Source: Methylobacillus sp. (GTDB lineage: Bacteria; Pseudomonadota; Gammaproteobacteria; Burkholderiales; Methylophilaceae). From it: a stretch of DNA of 42,743 nucleotides. The position numbers were made by a program, and so were the translations under genes. The stretch is from positions 1 to 42,743 of the forward strand of contig JAITML010000075.1 of NCBI GenBank assembly GCA_031277395.1, read 5' to 3'. This document shows, in pieces, positions 37,001-42,743 of this stretch. The notes below the pieces were generated by a model that did not search any database, had not been told where the DNA came from, and worked only from the letters and a program-made list of their open reading frames with translations. How positions within the stretch are numbered: position 1 is the first letter of the stretch; every line of letters starts with the position of its first letter.

Positions 37001-37990
37001 TTGTCCATCAGGGAGAGTGTGTGAACTGTTGTCGTAATTAACATATGCATTGTCAGAAGCCAGGCCCTGCGCAACACGTACTTGATTCACTGTAAATGCA
37101 TTGCCATTGAAGCCGCCATCAGTCATGAGGATATAGTAGGATCGACGGCACGCCAAATGGGTCGAGGCGTCGGCTACTGCATCAGCAGACGCGCTGGCCG
37201 GCAGGCTGGAATTACCGTCAGCATCCGCAGGGCTTTCATTCCATGGATTGCTTTGAGGCTGTGTAGAAAGAAAATTGGTAAAATTAAGATAGTTTGCCGG
37301 GTTTGGGCTGGTAGTTCCATTCCAGGACATTGCTCCACCCCACTCGCAACCAAACATAGTATTGGCAGCCGAAAGCCAGTTACCCTTCAAGTACTCTCCG
37401 GCATAAACAATCATCGGCTGGGTGGGATTACAACCCCAATACGGATTTGCGGGGTTAGTCGCTCCAAATGGATATACCTGATTTACCCATTGTATGAATA
37501 GAGTTTGATAGTTCGCGTCATACAGCCGCATGGAGTTATCAAATTTCCGGCCGGTGACTGGGTCATCGAGAGTGTTTTTATAGAACCGATTGGGGCCAAA
37601 TCCCGCATCCGCCCCTACGCTTTGAAAGGCCAGCCGGATTCTCCCCACCAAATTGTTGGTCGCGTTTGGTCCAAATACATTGGTAATCGCTGTCATGAGG
37701 GCTTGATATCGCATTTCTGTATTGAATCTACTGTCACACCATGCATCTGATCCACCAATACAGGTGGCGTCGTACGTCTGCATTGATCCCGTATTATCAA
37801 GACTGACAATGATATTGGGCATGACCCCCGGTGATGAGCTGCCCATAGGCGGAGTTTGGGTAAAAGCCACTTGAGCCAAAGCCAGACTCGGGGCGGCAAT
37901 ACCTGCAAGCACAAACAGCGTGCGTACCGCCTGAACTACCGGGCGGATATGGCCGGGAAAAGAGTTTTTATAAATTGACTTTTTGTTCAT
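34019..37990 (-). CDS. pilY1: Type IV pilus tip-associated protein PilY1
   Basis: PilY1 is a large exported protein at the pilus tip that supports extension, adhesion and surface sensing. The 1323-residue product has a signal peptide (about 1-40, ending SLALAQ). A von Willebrand A-like region carries a MIDAS-type motif DNTGSM (65-70). The C-terminal PilC/PilY1 beta-propeller (about 640-1150) contains YVGANDGMLHGFDAGDGT and the calcium loop DVDGNGTVDL near residue 950. The first half is rich in Asn, Thr and Tyr, with visibly less GC-rich coding than neighbouring genes. A ribosome site (AGGTGG) precedes the ATG. Confidence 0.93.
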   Translation of the reverse strand: MNKKSIYKNSFPGHIRPVVQAVRTLFVLAGIAAPSLALAQVAFTQTPPMGSSSPGVMPNIIVSLDNTGSMQTYDATCIGGSDAWCDSRFNTEMRYQALMTAITNVFGPNATNNLVGRIRLAFQSVGADAGFGPNRFYKNTLDDPVTGRKFDNSMRLYDANYQTLFIQWVNQVYPFGATNPANPYWGCNPTQPMIVYAGEYLKGNWLSAANTMFGCEWGGAMSWNGTTSPNPANYLNFTNFLSTQPQSNPWNESPADADGNSSLPASASADAVADASTHLACRRSYYILMTDGGFNGNAFTVNQVRVAQGLASDNAYVNYDNSSHTLPDGQQYDVSAADPYRHIYWDGGTNINTGGTYADFAMYYWATDLTGRGTGVVDPTPTMATTANTTFTYTNPGAAVCGGMAVPATTNQTYDPYWNPQNDPATWQHMQTYTIGFGTLLLNGGADVPAGRWQEVVPGNPNANQNYCLPYGFDATYGNFFAQYATGAIRWPDTGSLDVNAGWSSIGVNMDLPHAAYNGRGRFYPATSATALQQAFQDILSIAITQTAPGSITSASASGSELTTNTMAYVSSYAYDESDATPASMTPVVTWGDGNPITGTLHGWSGALKAYSANDTNTAASTPVWTASILSSRNIFTADRINGDGLNFQWGGATGLNTDPLVSTILNNPKVMAIRQAPLGDIYNSQVIYVGKPSRFTMDTTYATFATKYSSGGSKRKSVVYVGANDGMLHGFDAGDGTSSTPGTGTELMAYIPRGLLPELEAFTTTPLYTHRFWVDGSPFSGDAQTGTSTESGKWATVLVNTLGAGGKGYFVLDVTNPATFEEAGNKFQKDVLIDATEKDSAFAKGISAAQWDMIGNQFSQPVMEQADTTQSAQIVQINDQDTSTHKYKWAAIMGNGYNNASGFPVLLIQTLATDMKLYTISGTCVKNGVEDSTGAACKIDGNGLSAPRPIDVDGNGTVDLVYAGDLEGNLWKFNISSSDSGQWTVANGSGTSKEPLFSVVSATTSAAFPGGIPQAITGAPVAVPHPRGGYMVVFGTGKNLTDADQLSMTQNSIYAVYDDELITVDREVVGKDATMGKISQVLLGSGTNIDKAYDKGNTTNFHSSPIPSDCRSGTGASRYGVCLYEQGEGVLTPAGDVSVGVSTTNTDGCEMIDNSVPAAADFGTDCVAPNFGHYYGWYYDIPEEANGNMAKILSNPMVGAGNTLMFYSENVASAEPSNSGTDVATAANDQLESCNASTASGAKVTLNYFDIYSGGYANGTISVIIDGVLHTYLPGEGNRFQTDVNTYIRFGNTMAGVGDKGVTITNNAPVKPGRRAGWRIAR

Positions 37991-38057
37991 GATGCCACCT
38001 CTTCAAAGAATGGGTTGGTTTTGCCGGTTCAAATTTGATTGTCTCGTGTCCATGGGG

Positions 38058-38930
38058 TTAGCTGCATCCGCCAACAATGGCGCTGGGTATGCATGGATAA
38101 GGCACATAATAGGTACGCAAGACTGAAACAGTGCCGCCTCTCAGCCCCTGCGCCAAGGCTGTGATGCGAAAAATAAAAGGATATGAACTGTCAGGCACGG
38201 GAACATTGGCAGGTATACCACTACCTACGGCTCCCGACGCAGAGTTATAAAGAAAAATCTCGACCCAGTAAGCACCTTTGAAATTTTGCGCAGCACCTCC
38301 CAGCCCCAGTGCCAGACTGGTGCTGCCAGCGCTGGCGCCGTCACCCCAATTCACGTTACCCAAACTGGCAGTGAACTGGTTATAGCCCGCGCCATTGCTC
38401 AGCAACTGAGCGCCGCCGTTATTGATCGCAGAAGCTTGAAAAGTTAATTCAGTAGGTGAGTCGGAAATACATACGCCCCGGTAAGTTGCATTGGCCGCGC
38501 ATGTGTTGATTGTACCAACGATGGCGCTGGTATTAAGCATTTGCGCATAGCCCGCTTTGTTGGCCGGATAACGCACAGTGCATGCAGGCGCCGGATCTGC
38601 GCCTTGCTTAAGCGTTGCATTGGTACCCGTAGCGCCCAGCCCCCCCGGCAAGCAGTACAGCCCATTGTTGAGTCGGATGTCGCGTTGAGCGGAATCAATC
38701 AATGCTTCCGCAGCGGCATAGGCGCGCTGCTGGTCACTCTGATTGCCCACCAGTGATTCGTTGAGTATGCTTACGGAAACCCCACCCAACACCAGAATAA
38801 GCGCGAGCAGCAAAACAACCATGACGACGAACAGCGAAACGCCGCGCTGGCGGGTGGCAGTTTTTATCCGGGCATGCGTATTATGCGAATGCCTGTAATT
38901 TTGGATGGGGTTATCGGAATGGATACGCAT
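38058..38930 (-). CDS. pilX: Minor pilin PilX
   Basis: This 290-residue prepilin has a long 30-residue polar leader, then RQRG before VSLFVVMVVLLLALILVLGG. The residue at mature position 5 is Val, not Glu, as is usual for PilX_N-type minor pilins. NESLVGNQSDQQRAYAAAEALIDSA forms the conserved spine that follows. It is part of the priming complex with PilV, PilW and PilE. It ends 67 bases before the pilY1 start. Confidence 0.88.
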   Translation of the reverse strand: MRIHSDNPIQNYRHSHNTHARIKTATRQRGVSLFVVMVVLLLALILVLGGVSVSILNESLVGNQSDQQRAYAAAEALIDSAQRDIRLNNGLYCLPGGLGATGTNATLKQGADPAPACTVRYPANKAGYAQMLNTSAIVGTINTCAANATYRGVCISDSPTELTFQASAINNGGAQLLSNGAGYNQFTASLGNVNWGDGASAGSTSLALGLGGAAQNFKGAYWVEIFLYNSASGAVGSGIPANVPVPDSSYPFIFRITALAQGLRGGTVSVLRTYYVPYPCIPSAIVGGCS

Positions 38931-38944
38931 GGTTTTATCCGCCG

Positions 38945-39754
38945 TTAACTGCTGATGTTGCGCAGGTAAAAGGTCTGCTTGACGACACGATGAATACGTT
39001 TATCGTCGGGAGTGTTGTAAGGGACATTACCGCGACAGTCACCACTCCCAAGCGTTTGGGGAGGCGCATTGGTCGGGTCGCCTTGCACTTCCAGACAGAT
39101 TTGCACTCCAACGACATTTGCCCAAGCCATGCCGGCGCTGGCATTTTGAAGCGTAACTTGATCGCTGCCATTAATGAGCAGGTACTTGACCTTCATAGCC
39201 ACCACGTTACTGGCGATGGGCTGCTTAGCTGCCGTTGAAGGCGTGGCGGTATCGTTATTGCAAACCAGGTTGGTTCCATCAATGAAAAACTGGCTGACCA
39301 CACGCTCCTGTGTTCCTACTGCTGTGGAGGAAGTGCCTATACAATTGCGGGCTGGCACTGCACCATCAGTATCATTGGGTGCGGTATAGCTAACGACGAG
39401 GGAATCAGAACCAGCACCACCATCTGCGCCGTAAATTGATACCGAAGGATTTACGGCATTGATACCCCCTATGGCGCTAGTGTCAAAAGAGATATAGGGC
39501 ATATCGCTGACTGCATCGCCCGAGTTTGAAATGGCAACCACGGCACCCGCCTGAGTGATTTGTTGCCCAATCTGCAGCATGATCAGCGAAGCTTTCTGCT
39601 CCAGCGCCGCACTGTCGGAAATAGTGCGTCCCGCAACGCGGGTCGCCATCAAACTGCCTGTGGCGACCATTACTACCAGCAAACCGATGGTAATGCCGAC
39701 CATCAAATCAATCAGGGTGATGCCATGCTGATAAAGTTTTATGGAGTGTGTCAT
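38945..39754 (-). CDS. pilW: Minor pilin PilW
   Basis: From the ATG at 39754 the product has 269 residues, with leader MTHSIKLYQHG and then ITLIDLMVGITIGLLVVMVA. Mature position 5 is Asp in place of the usual Glu, a conservative change. The remainder (EQKASLIMLQIGQQITQAGAV, and a C-terminal KQTFYLRNIS) matches PilW. It begins seven bases after the pilV stop and ends 14 bases before pilX. Confidence 0.88.
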   Translation of the reverse strand: MTHSIKLYQHGITLIDLMVGITIGLLVVMVATGSLMATRVAGRTISDSAALEQKASLIMLQIGQQITQAGAVVAISNSGDAVSDMPYISFDTSAIGGINAVNPSVSIYGADGGAGSDSLVVSYTAPNDTDGAVPARNCIGTSSTAVGTQERVVSQFFIDGTNLVCNNDTATPSTAAKQPIASNVVAMKVKYLLINGSDQVTLQNASAGMAWANVVGVQICLEVQGDPTNAPPQTLGSGDCRGNVPYNTPDDKRIHRVVKQTFYLRNISS

Positions 39755-39761
39755 GGCGCGG

Positions 39762-40409
39762 TCAACGTATGGGAATGTCGATAAAGTCGATGTGGCAAAT
39801 AAAAACATCCGCACCCGCAGTATCACTGTCATTGGCGCATATTTCTGCGGGATCCCCGGAGCTGGTAACTTGCAATGAACTGTCCACCTGCCGATCCGTG
39901 GCAGTACCGGTCAGAGTGGTGTTGGTATTTTCATTGGCCTTCCACGCCACAATAATCTGTAACTGTCGCGGGCTGGTCTGCCAGATACTGGCTTGGCCTT
40001 TCATTAAGGAATTTTGCACTTCCAGTTTCCAGGCATAAACATCGTAGGCCGCTCGTTCCGTAGATGAACAAGGCGTTGCAATAGCGCCGCAGTCGGTGCC
40101 GGGTGCCGCTGGAAGACTAAAGTCACCCGCTACTGTGCTGGAGTACCGCGAAAGCGTTGTTGAATAACCCACATCAGCTCCAGGTTGGGCTCCGGCGACG
40201 TTAAGGCGGATGCGGTCACCCAAATCGCCGATCAGCCGAATAGCGACAGCACGAGCATTGGAAGTGCGGGTTTGCACCAGCATGCGCGCCTGTATCTGCG
40301 CCAGCGCCAGTACGCCCATAACCAGAATCAGCAAAGCAATGAGCGCCTCAATAATGGCAACACCCCGCTGAGTGGTTTTTTTACTGGTTTTTCGCGACAT
40401 ATTCAACAT
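39762..40409 (-). CDS. pilV: Minor pilin PilV
   Basis: This 215-residue prepilin has the leader ending TTQRG and the mature start VAIIEALIALLILVMGVLAL, with Glu at position 5. The segment RAVAIRLIGDLGDRIRLN is the PilV-type spine. Four cysteines lie in the globular part (GTDCGAIATPCS; EICAND; VFICHID). The ATG at 40409 is preferred; one three codons later is possible. It follows fimT by 21 bases. Confidence 0.88.
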   Translation of the reverse strand: MLNMSRKTSKKTTQRGVAIIEALIALLILVMGVLALAQIQARMLVQTRTSNARAVAIRLIGDLGDRIRLNVAGAQPGADVGYSTTLSRYSSTVAGDFSLPAAPGTDCGAIATPCSSTERAAYDVYAWKLEVQNSLMKGQASIWQTSPRQLQIIVAWKANENTNTTLTGTATDRQVDSSLQVTSSGDPAEICANDSDTAGADVFICHIDFIDIPIR

Positions 40410-40430
40410 ATCGTTATGGCCTTGGTGGAA

Positions 40431-41060
40431 TCATGTACAACGGTTCGGGGTTGACGATATATCAACCCATTCCGCCACAATACTGATTTTTCCGCCTATG
40501 CCCAAACAAACTGTGTTGACATAAGAGGCTGTTGCGGGATTGTTTCCATCATCTACAGGCCAGACATAAATTGCACCGGAACTAACTGTTCCGCCAGTGC
40601 TATCTGTTACAAATCCCAACGGACTGAAAATAATTTTTGTTTGATCGGAAGCAAACTCCACATTTAATTTATTGAAGGAACTTGCAGGGATGATTCTGAG
40701 AGGGTTGACCGGGTTGCCGGCTGAATCAACTACAGTGGAATCTTCCTTATCTGTATTATTGGGGTCACGCCAGACACGAATACCGCCACTCAAAACTTCA
40801 GAGTCGCAGTTTGTAGGATCGCTTGTAGCGTTACACATCCCGACATTACTCCTTGTGGTAATCGCGTTCGCGCGGGCAAATTGCAATGCATGAGAGATTT
40901 CCGATGCGGCCGTACTGACGCGGAATCGCTTGAAAAGATTGGTAAAACTGGGCAAGGCAAGTGCCACGAGGACAGCAACAACAAGAACCACCGTCATTAG
41001 CTCAATGATGGTAAATCCTCGATGCCCTCTTCGCCCCGATCTTTTAAAAATCTTACGCAT
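40431..41060 (-). CDS. fimT: GspH/FimT-family pseudopilin
   Basis: This 209-residue prepilin has leader MRKIFKRSGRRGHRG followed by FTIIELMTVVLVVAVLVALA, with Glu at mature position 5. ISHALQFARANAITTRSNV is the GspH/FimT hallmark. It opens the minor-pilin operon, the usual place for fimT or fimU. In some bacteria FimT binds DNA during natural transformation; that role cannot be judged from this sequence. Confidence 0.88.
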   Translation of the reverse strand: MRKIFKRSGRRGHRGFTIIELMTVVLVVAVLVALALPSFTNLFKRFRVSTAASEISHALQFARANAITTRSNVGMCNATSDPTNCDSEVLSGGIRVWRDPNNTDKEDSTVVDSAGNPVNPLRIIPASSFNKLNVEFASDQTKIIFSPLGFVTDSTGGTVSSGAIYVWPVDDGNNPATASYVNTVCLGIGGKISIVAEWVDISSTPNRCT

Positions 41061-41176
41061 ATTGCGTTGTTATCCTCGTCCCCAAGCCTTGAATGCAGTA
41101 TACAATGTTGTTACAGCTTCCTGATATCCATTTTCTGACAAGCGATAATTATCTACTGATAAACGGAAACAATACC

Positions 41177-41215
41177 ATGCCAAGTATTCCAACCAAGAAG
41201 ACACTACTACCATGA
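41177..41215 (+). CDS. Possible 12-residue leader peptide before the GNAT gene
   Basis: An ATG at 41177 opens a 12-codon frame (MPSIPTKKTLLP) whose TGA (41213-41215) overlaps the ATG of the acetyltransferase in ATGA. This is the arrangement of a coupled leader peptide. The upstream GGAAAC is a weak ribosome site. With so few codons it may be chance. Confidence 0.25.
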   Translation: MPSIPTKKTLLP

Positions 41216-41646
41216 CCATACACATTGCTGAATCCATCAACGAAATTCGTGCTTGTTATCCGGTGATCCGCGAATTGCGGCTGCATCTGGATGAGGAGAC
41301 CTTTGTCGCACAGGTGTTGCGGCAAATGGCGCGACATGGGTATTGTCTGGTCTGCATCCAGGACGATCAGGAGCAGGTGGCTTCGGTGGCGGGATTCCGC
41401 GTGGCGGAATATCTGGCTTGGGGGAAGGTTTTTTATCTGGACGATCTCGTCACGCGGGAAGCATCGCGCAGTTGCGGGCATGGCGGGATGCTGCTGGACT
41501 GGTTGATTGAGCAGGCACGCGCCTTGGGTTGCGCGCAGTTTCATCTTGATTCCGGCGTGCAGCGGCATGACGCGCATCGCTTGTATCTGGGACGCAAGCT
41601 CAGGATTACTTCGCATCATTTTGCACTGGATCTGGGCAGCCAGTAA
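41212..41646 (+). CDS. GNAT-family N-acetyltransferase
   Basis: This 144-residue protein has the GNAT fold. The acetyl-CoA-binding motif A appears as VFYLDDLVTREASRSCGHGG (strand 4 and the pyrophosphate loop), followed by MLLDWLIEQARALGCAQFHL and the terminal strand region. The substrate cannot be predicted. No Shine-Dalgarno precedes the ATG, but a short upstream frame ends on it. It is divergent from the pilus operon, with about 150 bases between the starts. Confidence 0.85.
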   Translation: MTIHIAESINEIRACYPVIRELRLHLDEETFVAQVLRQMARHGYCLVCIQDDQEQVASVAGFRVAEYLAWGKVFYLDDLVTREASRSCGHGGMLLDWLIEQARALGCAQFHLDSGVQRHDAHRLYLGRKLRITSHHFALDLGSQ

Positions 41647-41717
41647 TTTACCGTTTACCCTCTCCTGCCAAAGGAGAACGGTTTTGTTGATTTGATTGAA
41701 ACTACAGGAGAACACCC

Positions 41718-42413
41718 ATGCCTACCGCGCTGATTACCGGAGCCAATCGCGGACTTGGTCTTGAATTTACCCGTCAATATGCTGCCGAAGGATGGCAAGT
41801 GCTGGCTTGCTGCCGACGTCCGGCGGAAGCGGATGCGTTGAACGCGGTCGCGCAACGTTCGTCGGGAAAAGTTCGCGTTCTCGCGCTGGATGTGGCTGAT
41901 CTGAATGCCATTGATGCGCTTGCGAAAACCTTGCAGGATACGGCGATTGATCTGGTCATCAACAATGCAGGCATCTATCCCGATCATCACAGCGATTTTG
42001 GCAAGACCGACTATGAGGCATGGATGCAGGCATTTCGCATCAACACGATGGCGCCGCTCAAGGTTGCGGAGGCGTTTGTGCCGCATCTCGAACGCGGCGC
42101 GGGCAAATTGATCGCCACGGTCAGCAGCAAGATGGGCAGCCTGGACGACAATACCAGCGGCGGTTGTTATCTTTATCGTTCCAGCAAAACGGCGGTCAAT
42201 ATGGTGATGAAAAGCCTGTCGCTTGATCTCGCCGCACGCGGCATTCGCGCCGTGATTCTGCATCCGGGCTGGGTGCAGACCGACATGGGCGGGCCAAATG
42301 CGCTGATCAACGCGGAGCAAAGCGTGAGCGGAATGCGGCGCGTGCTGGCAAATGTCACGAGCGAACAATCCGGTCATTTCTTCAGTTACGACGGCAAGGA
42401 AATTCCGTGGTAG
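41718..42413 (+). CDS. Short-chain dehydrogenase/reductase
   Basis: This 231-residue enzyme is a classical SDR. The dinucleotide motif TGANRGLG is at 7-14 and ALDVADLNAIDAL provides the next acidic turn. NNAG lies at about 81-84. The catalytic Ser is in TVSSKMGS and the YxxxK pair in LYRSSKTA. The C-terminus (HFFSYDGKEIPW) resembles the CsgA/YkvO-like subgroup. AGGAG precedes the ATG. The substrate is unknown. Confidence 0.88.
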   Translation: MPTALITGANRGLGLEFTRQYAAEGWQVLACCRRPAEADALNAVAQRSSGKVRVLALDVADLNAIDALAKTLQDTAIDLVINNAGIYPDHHSDFGKTDYEAWMQAFRINTMAPLKVAEAFVPHLERGAGKLIATVSSKMGSLDDNTSGGCYLYRSSKTAVNMVMKSLSLDLAARGIRAVILHPGWVQTDMGGPNALINAEQSVSGMRRVLANVTSEQSGHFFSYDGKEIPW

Positions 42414-42440
42414 CGTGCTGGTTCGTCAGCAAGTTTTTGT

Positions 42441-42461
42441 AAATAATGAATTTCATTATTT
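42441..42461. promoter_or_regulatory. Fur-box-like palindrome
   Basis: AAATAATGA (42441-42449) and TCATTATTT (42453-42461) are perfect reverse complements around ATT. The inner 19 bases (42442-42460) match the classical Fur box GATAATGATWATCATTATC at 15 or more positions. It lies about 100 bases before the lipoprotein gene at 42560, so iron-dependent repression of that gene is likely. Confidence 0.65.
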
Positions 42462-42470
42462 TCAAGACCG

Positions 42471-42498
42471 GCACAGGCAGGTAGTCTGCCCTCTGTGC
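42471..42498 (+). repeat. Stem-loop between the Fur-like site and the lipoprotein gene
   Basis: GCACAGGCAG (42471-42480) pairs with CTGC (42486-42489) and CTGTGC (42493-42498), with a three-base bulge and a five-base loop. It would lie in the leader RNA of the following gene. No T tract follows, so it is not an obvious terminator. Confidence 0.4.
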
Positions 42499-42559
42499 AA
42501 CTCAAAGGTTTCTCGACCCCCTCACCTGCAGCACATCTTTTATTCAATTGGAGTCACGC

Positions 42560-42743
42560 ATGTACAGCATCAAAAATTACGGACTTGCCGCCGCGCTGCT
42601 CATCGCGCTGGGAATCAGCGCCTGCACACCACCCACACCACCAAGCGAGCAAAGCCAGGCTTACGCCTACGTATCCAATCAGGATGGTGGCGTGACCATC
42701 ATAGATCTCGCCACCATGGAAACTACGGGCAGCGTGGATATCG
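42560..42743 (+). CDS. Lipoprotein with YVTN-type beta-propeller start (partial)
   Basis: An ATG at 42560, with GGAG nine bases upstream, opens a frame that runs off the window after 61 codons. It starts with a lipoprotein signal ending LGISAC (lipobox), then a Pro/Thr-rich linker, then AYVSNQDGGVTIIDLATMET, a typical first blade of a YVTN or NirF-like beta-propeller. The product would be an envelope lipoprotein. The Fur-like site upstream suggests a link to iron supply or use. The family beyond propeller cannot be fixed from 61 residues. Confidence 0.7.
   Translation, partial: MYSIKNYGLAAALLIALGISACTPPTPPSEQSQAYAYVSNQDGGVTIIDLATMETTGSVDI

Overview
The window is a stretch of chromosome from a betaproteobacterium, probably a member of the Nitrosomonadales or a close relative. 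This is inferred from gene order: rsmD-coaD-ferredoxin, ftsY-ftsE-ftsX-rpoH, ubiE-ubiJ-ubiB, and lolB-ispE-tRNA-Gln-prs-rplY-pth-ychF. It is moderately GC-rich and tightly packed. Many neighbouring genes share an ATGA, GTGA or TTGA stop/start overlap. I see no insertion sequence, prophage, CRISPR array or rRNA. No stretch over 300 bases lacks a gene; the longest gap is 262 bases, at 13521-13782.

Region by region. 1-219 is the end of an outer-membrane beta-barrel protein. 331-1602 holds divergent gloA (glyoxalase I) and mtfA (zinc peptidase). 1559-3442 is a small accessory island: a lipoprotein gene apparently split by a one-base loss in a homopolymer, followed by a YezG-like immunity-type gene. 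3501-7507 (minus) runs from two M16 peptidases through rsmD and coaD to a 2[4Fe-4S] ferredoxin. 7625-11089 (plus) is ftsY-ftsE-ftsX and then rpoH, whose promoter carries a CIRCE-type inverted repeat. 11155-13520 (minus) is a dynamin-like GTPase coupled to ccoS, with a previously uncalled 32-residue membrane protein gene after it. 13783-16578 is ubiE-ubiJ-ubiB for ubiquinone synthesis. 16595-21332 (minus) is a Gld-like ABC exporter operon with a DUF4340 gene and mutM.

21534-28306 (plus) is a housekeeping string: TPR protein, lolB, ispE, tRNA-Gln, prs, rplY, pth, ychF. After it comes tRNA-Met with its own near-consensus promoter. 28531-33483 looks like a redox and stress block: ovoA and ovoB (ovothiol synthesis), an Rrf2 regulator with three cysteines spaced like an iron-sulfur site, and the stress kinase gene srkA. 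33584-41060 (minus) is a type IV pilus minor-pilin operon, fimT-pilV-pilW-pilX-pilY1-pilE. The window closes with a GNAT acetyltransferase, a short-chain dehydrogenase, and the start of a lipoprotein beta-propeller gene behind a Fur-box-like palindrome.

The points most worth following up are the ovoA-ovoB pair beside a cysteine-bearing Rrf2 regulator, the CIRCE element on rpoH, the small membrane protein after ccoS with its dynamin-like neighbour, the repairable frameshift at 2714-2719, and the Fur-like site near the right end. I did not find a clear wholly new defence or mobile system.
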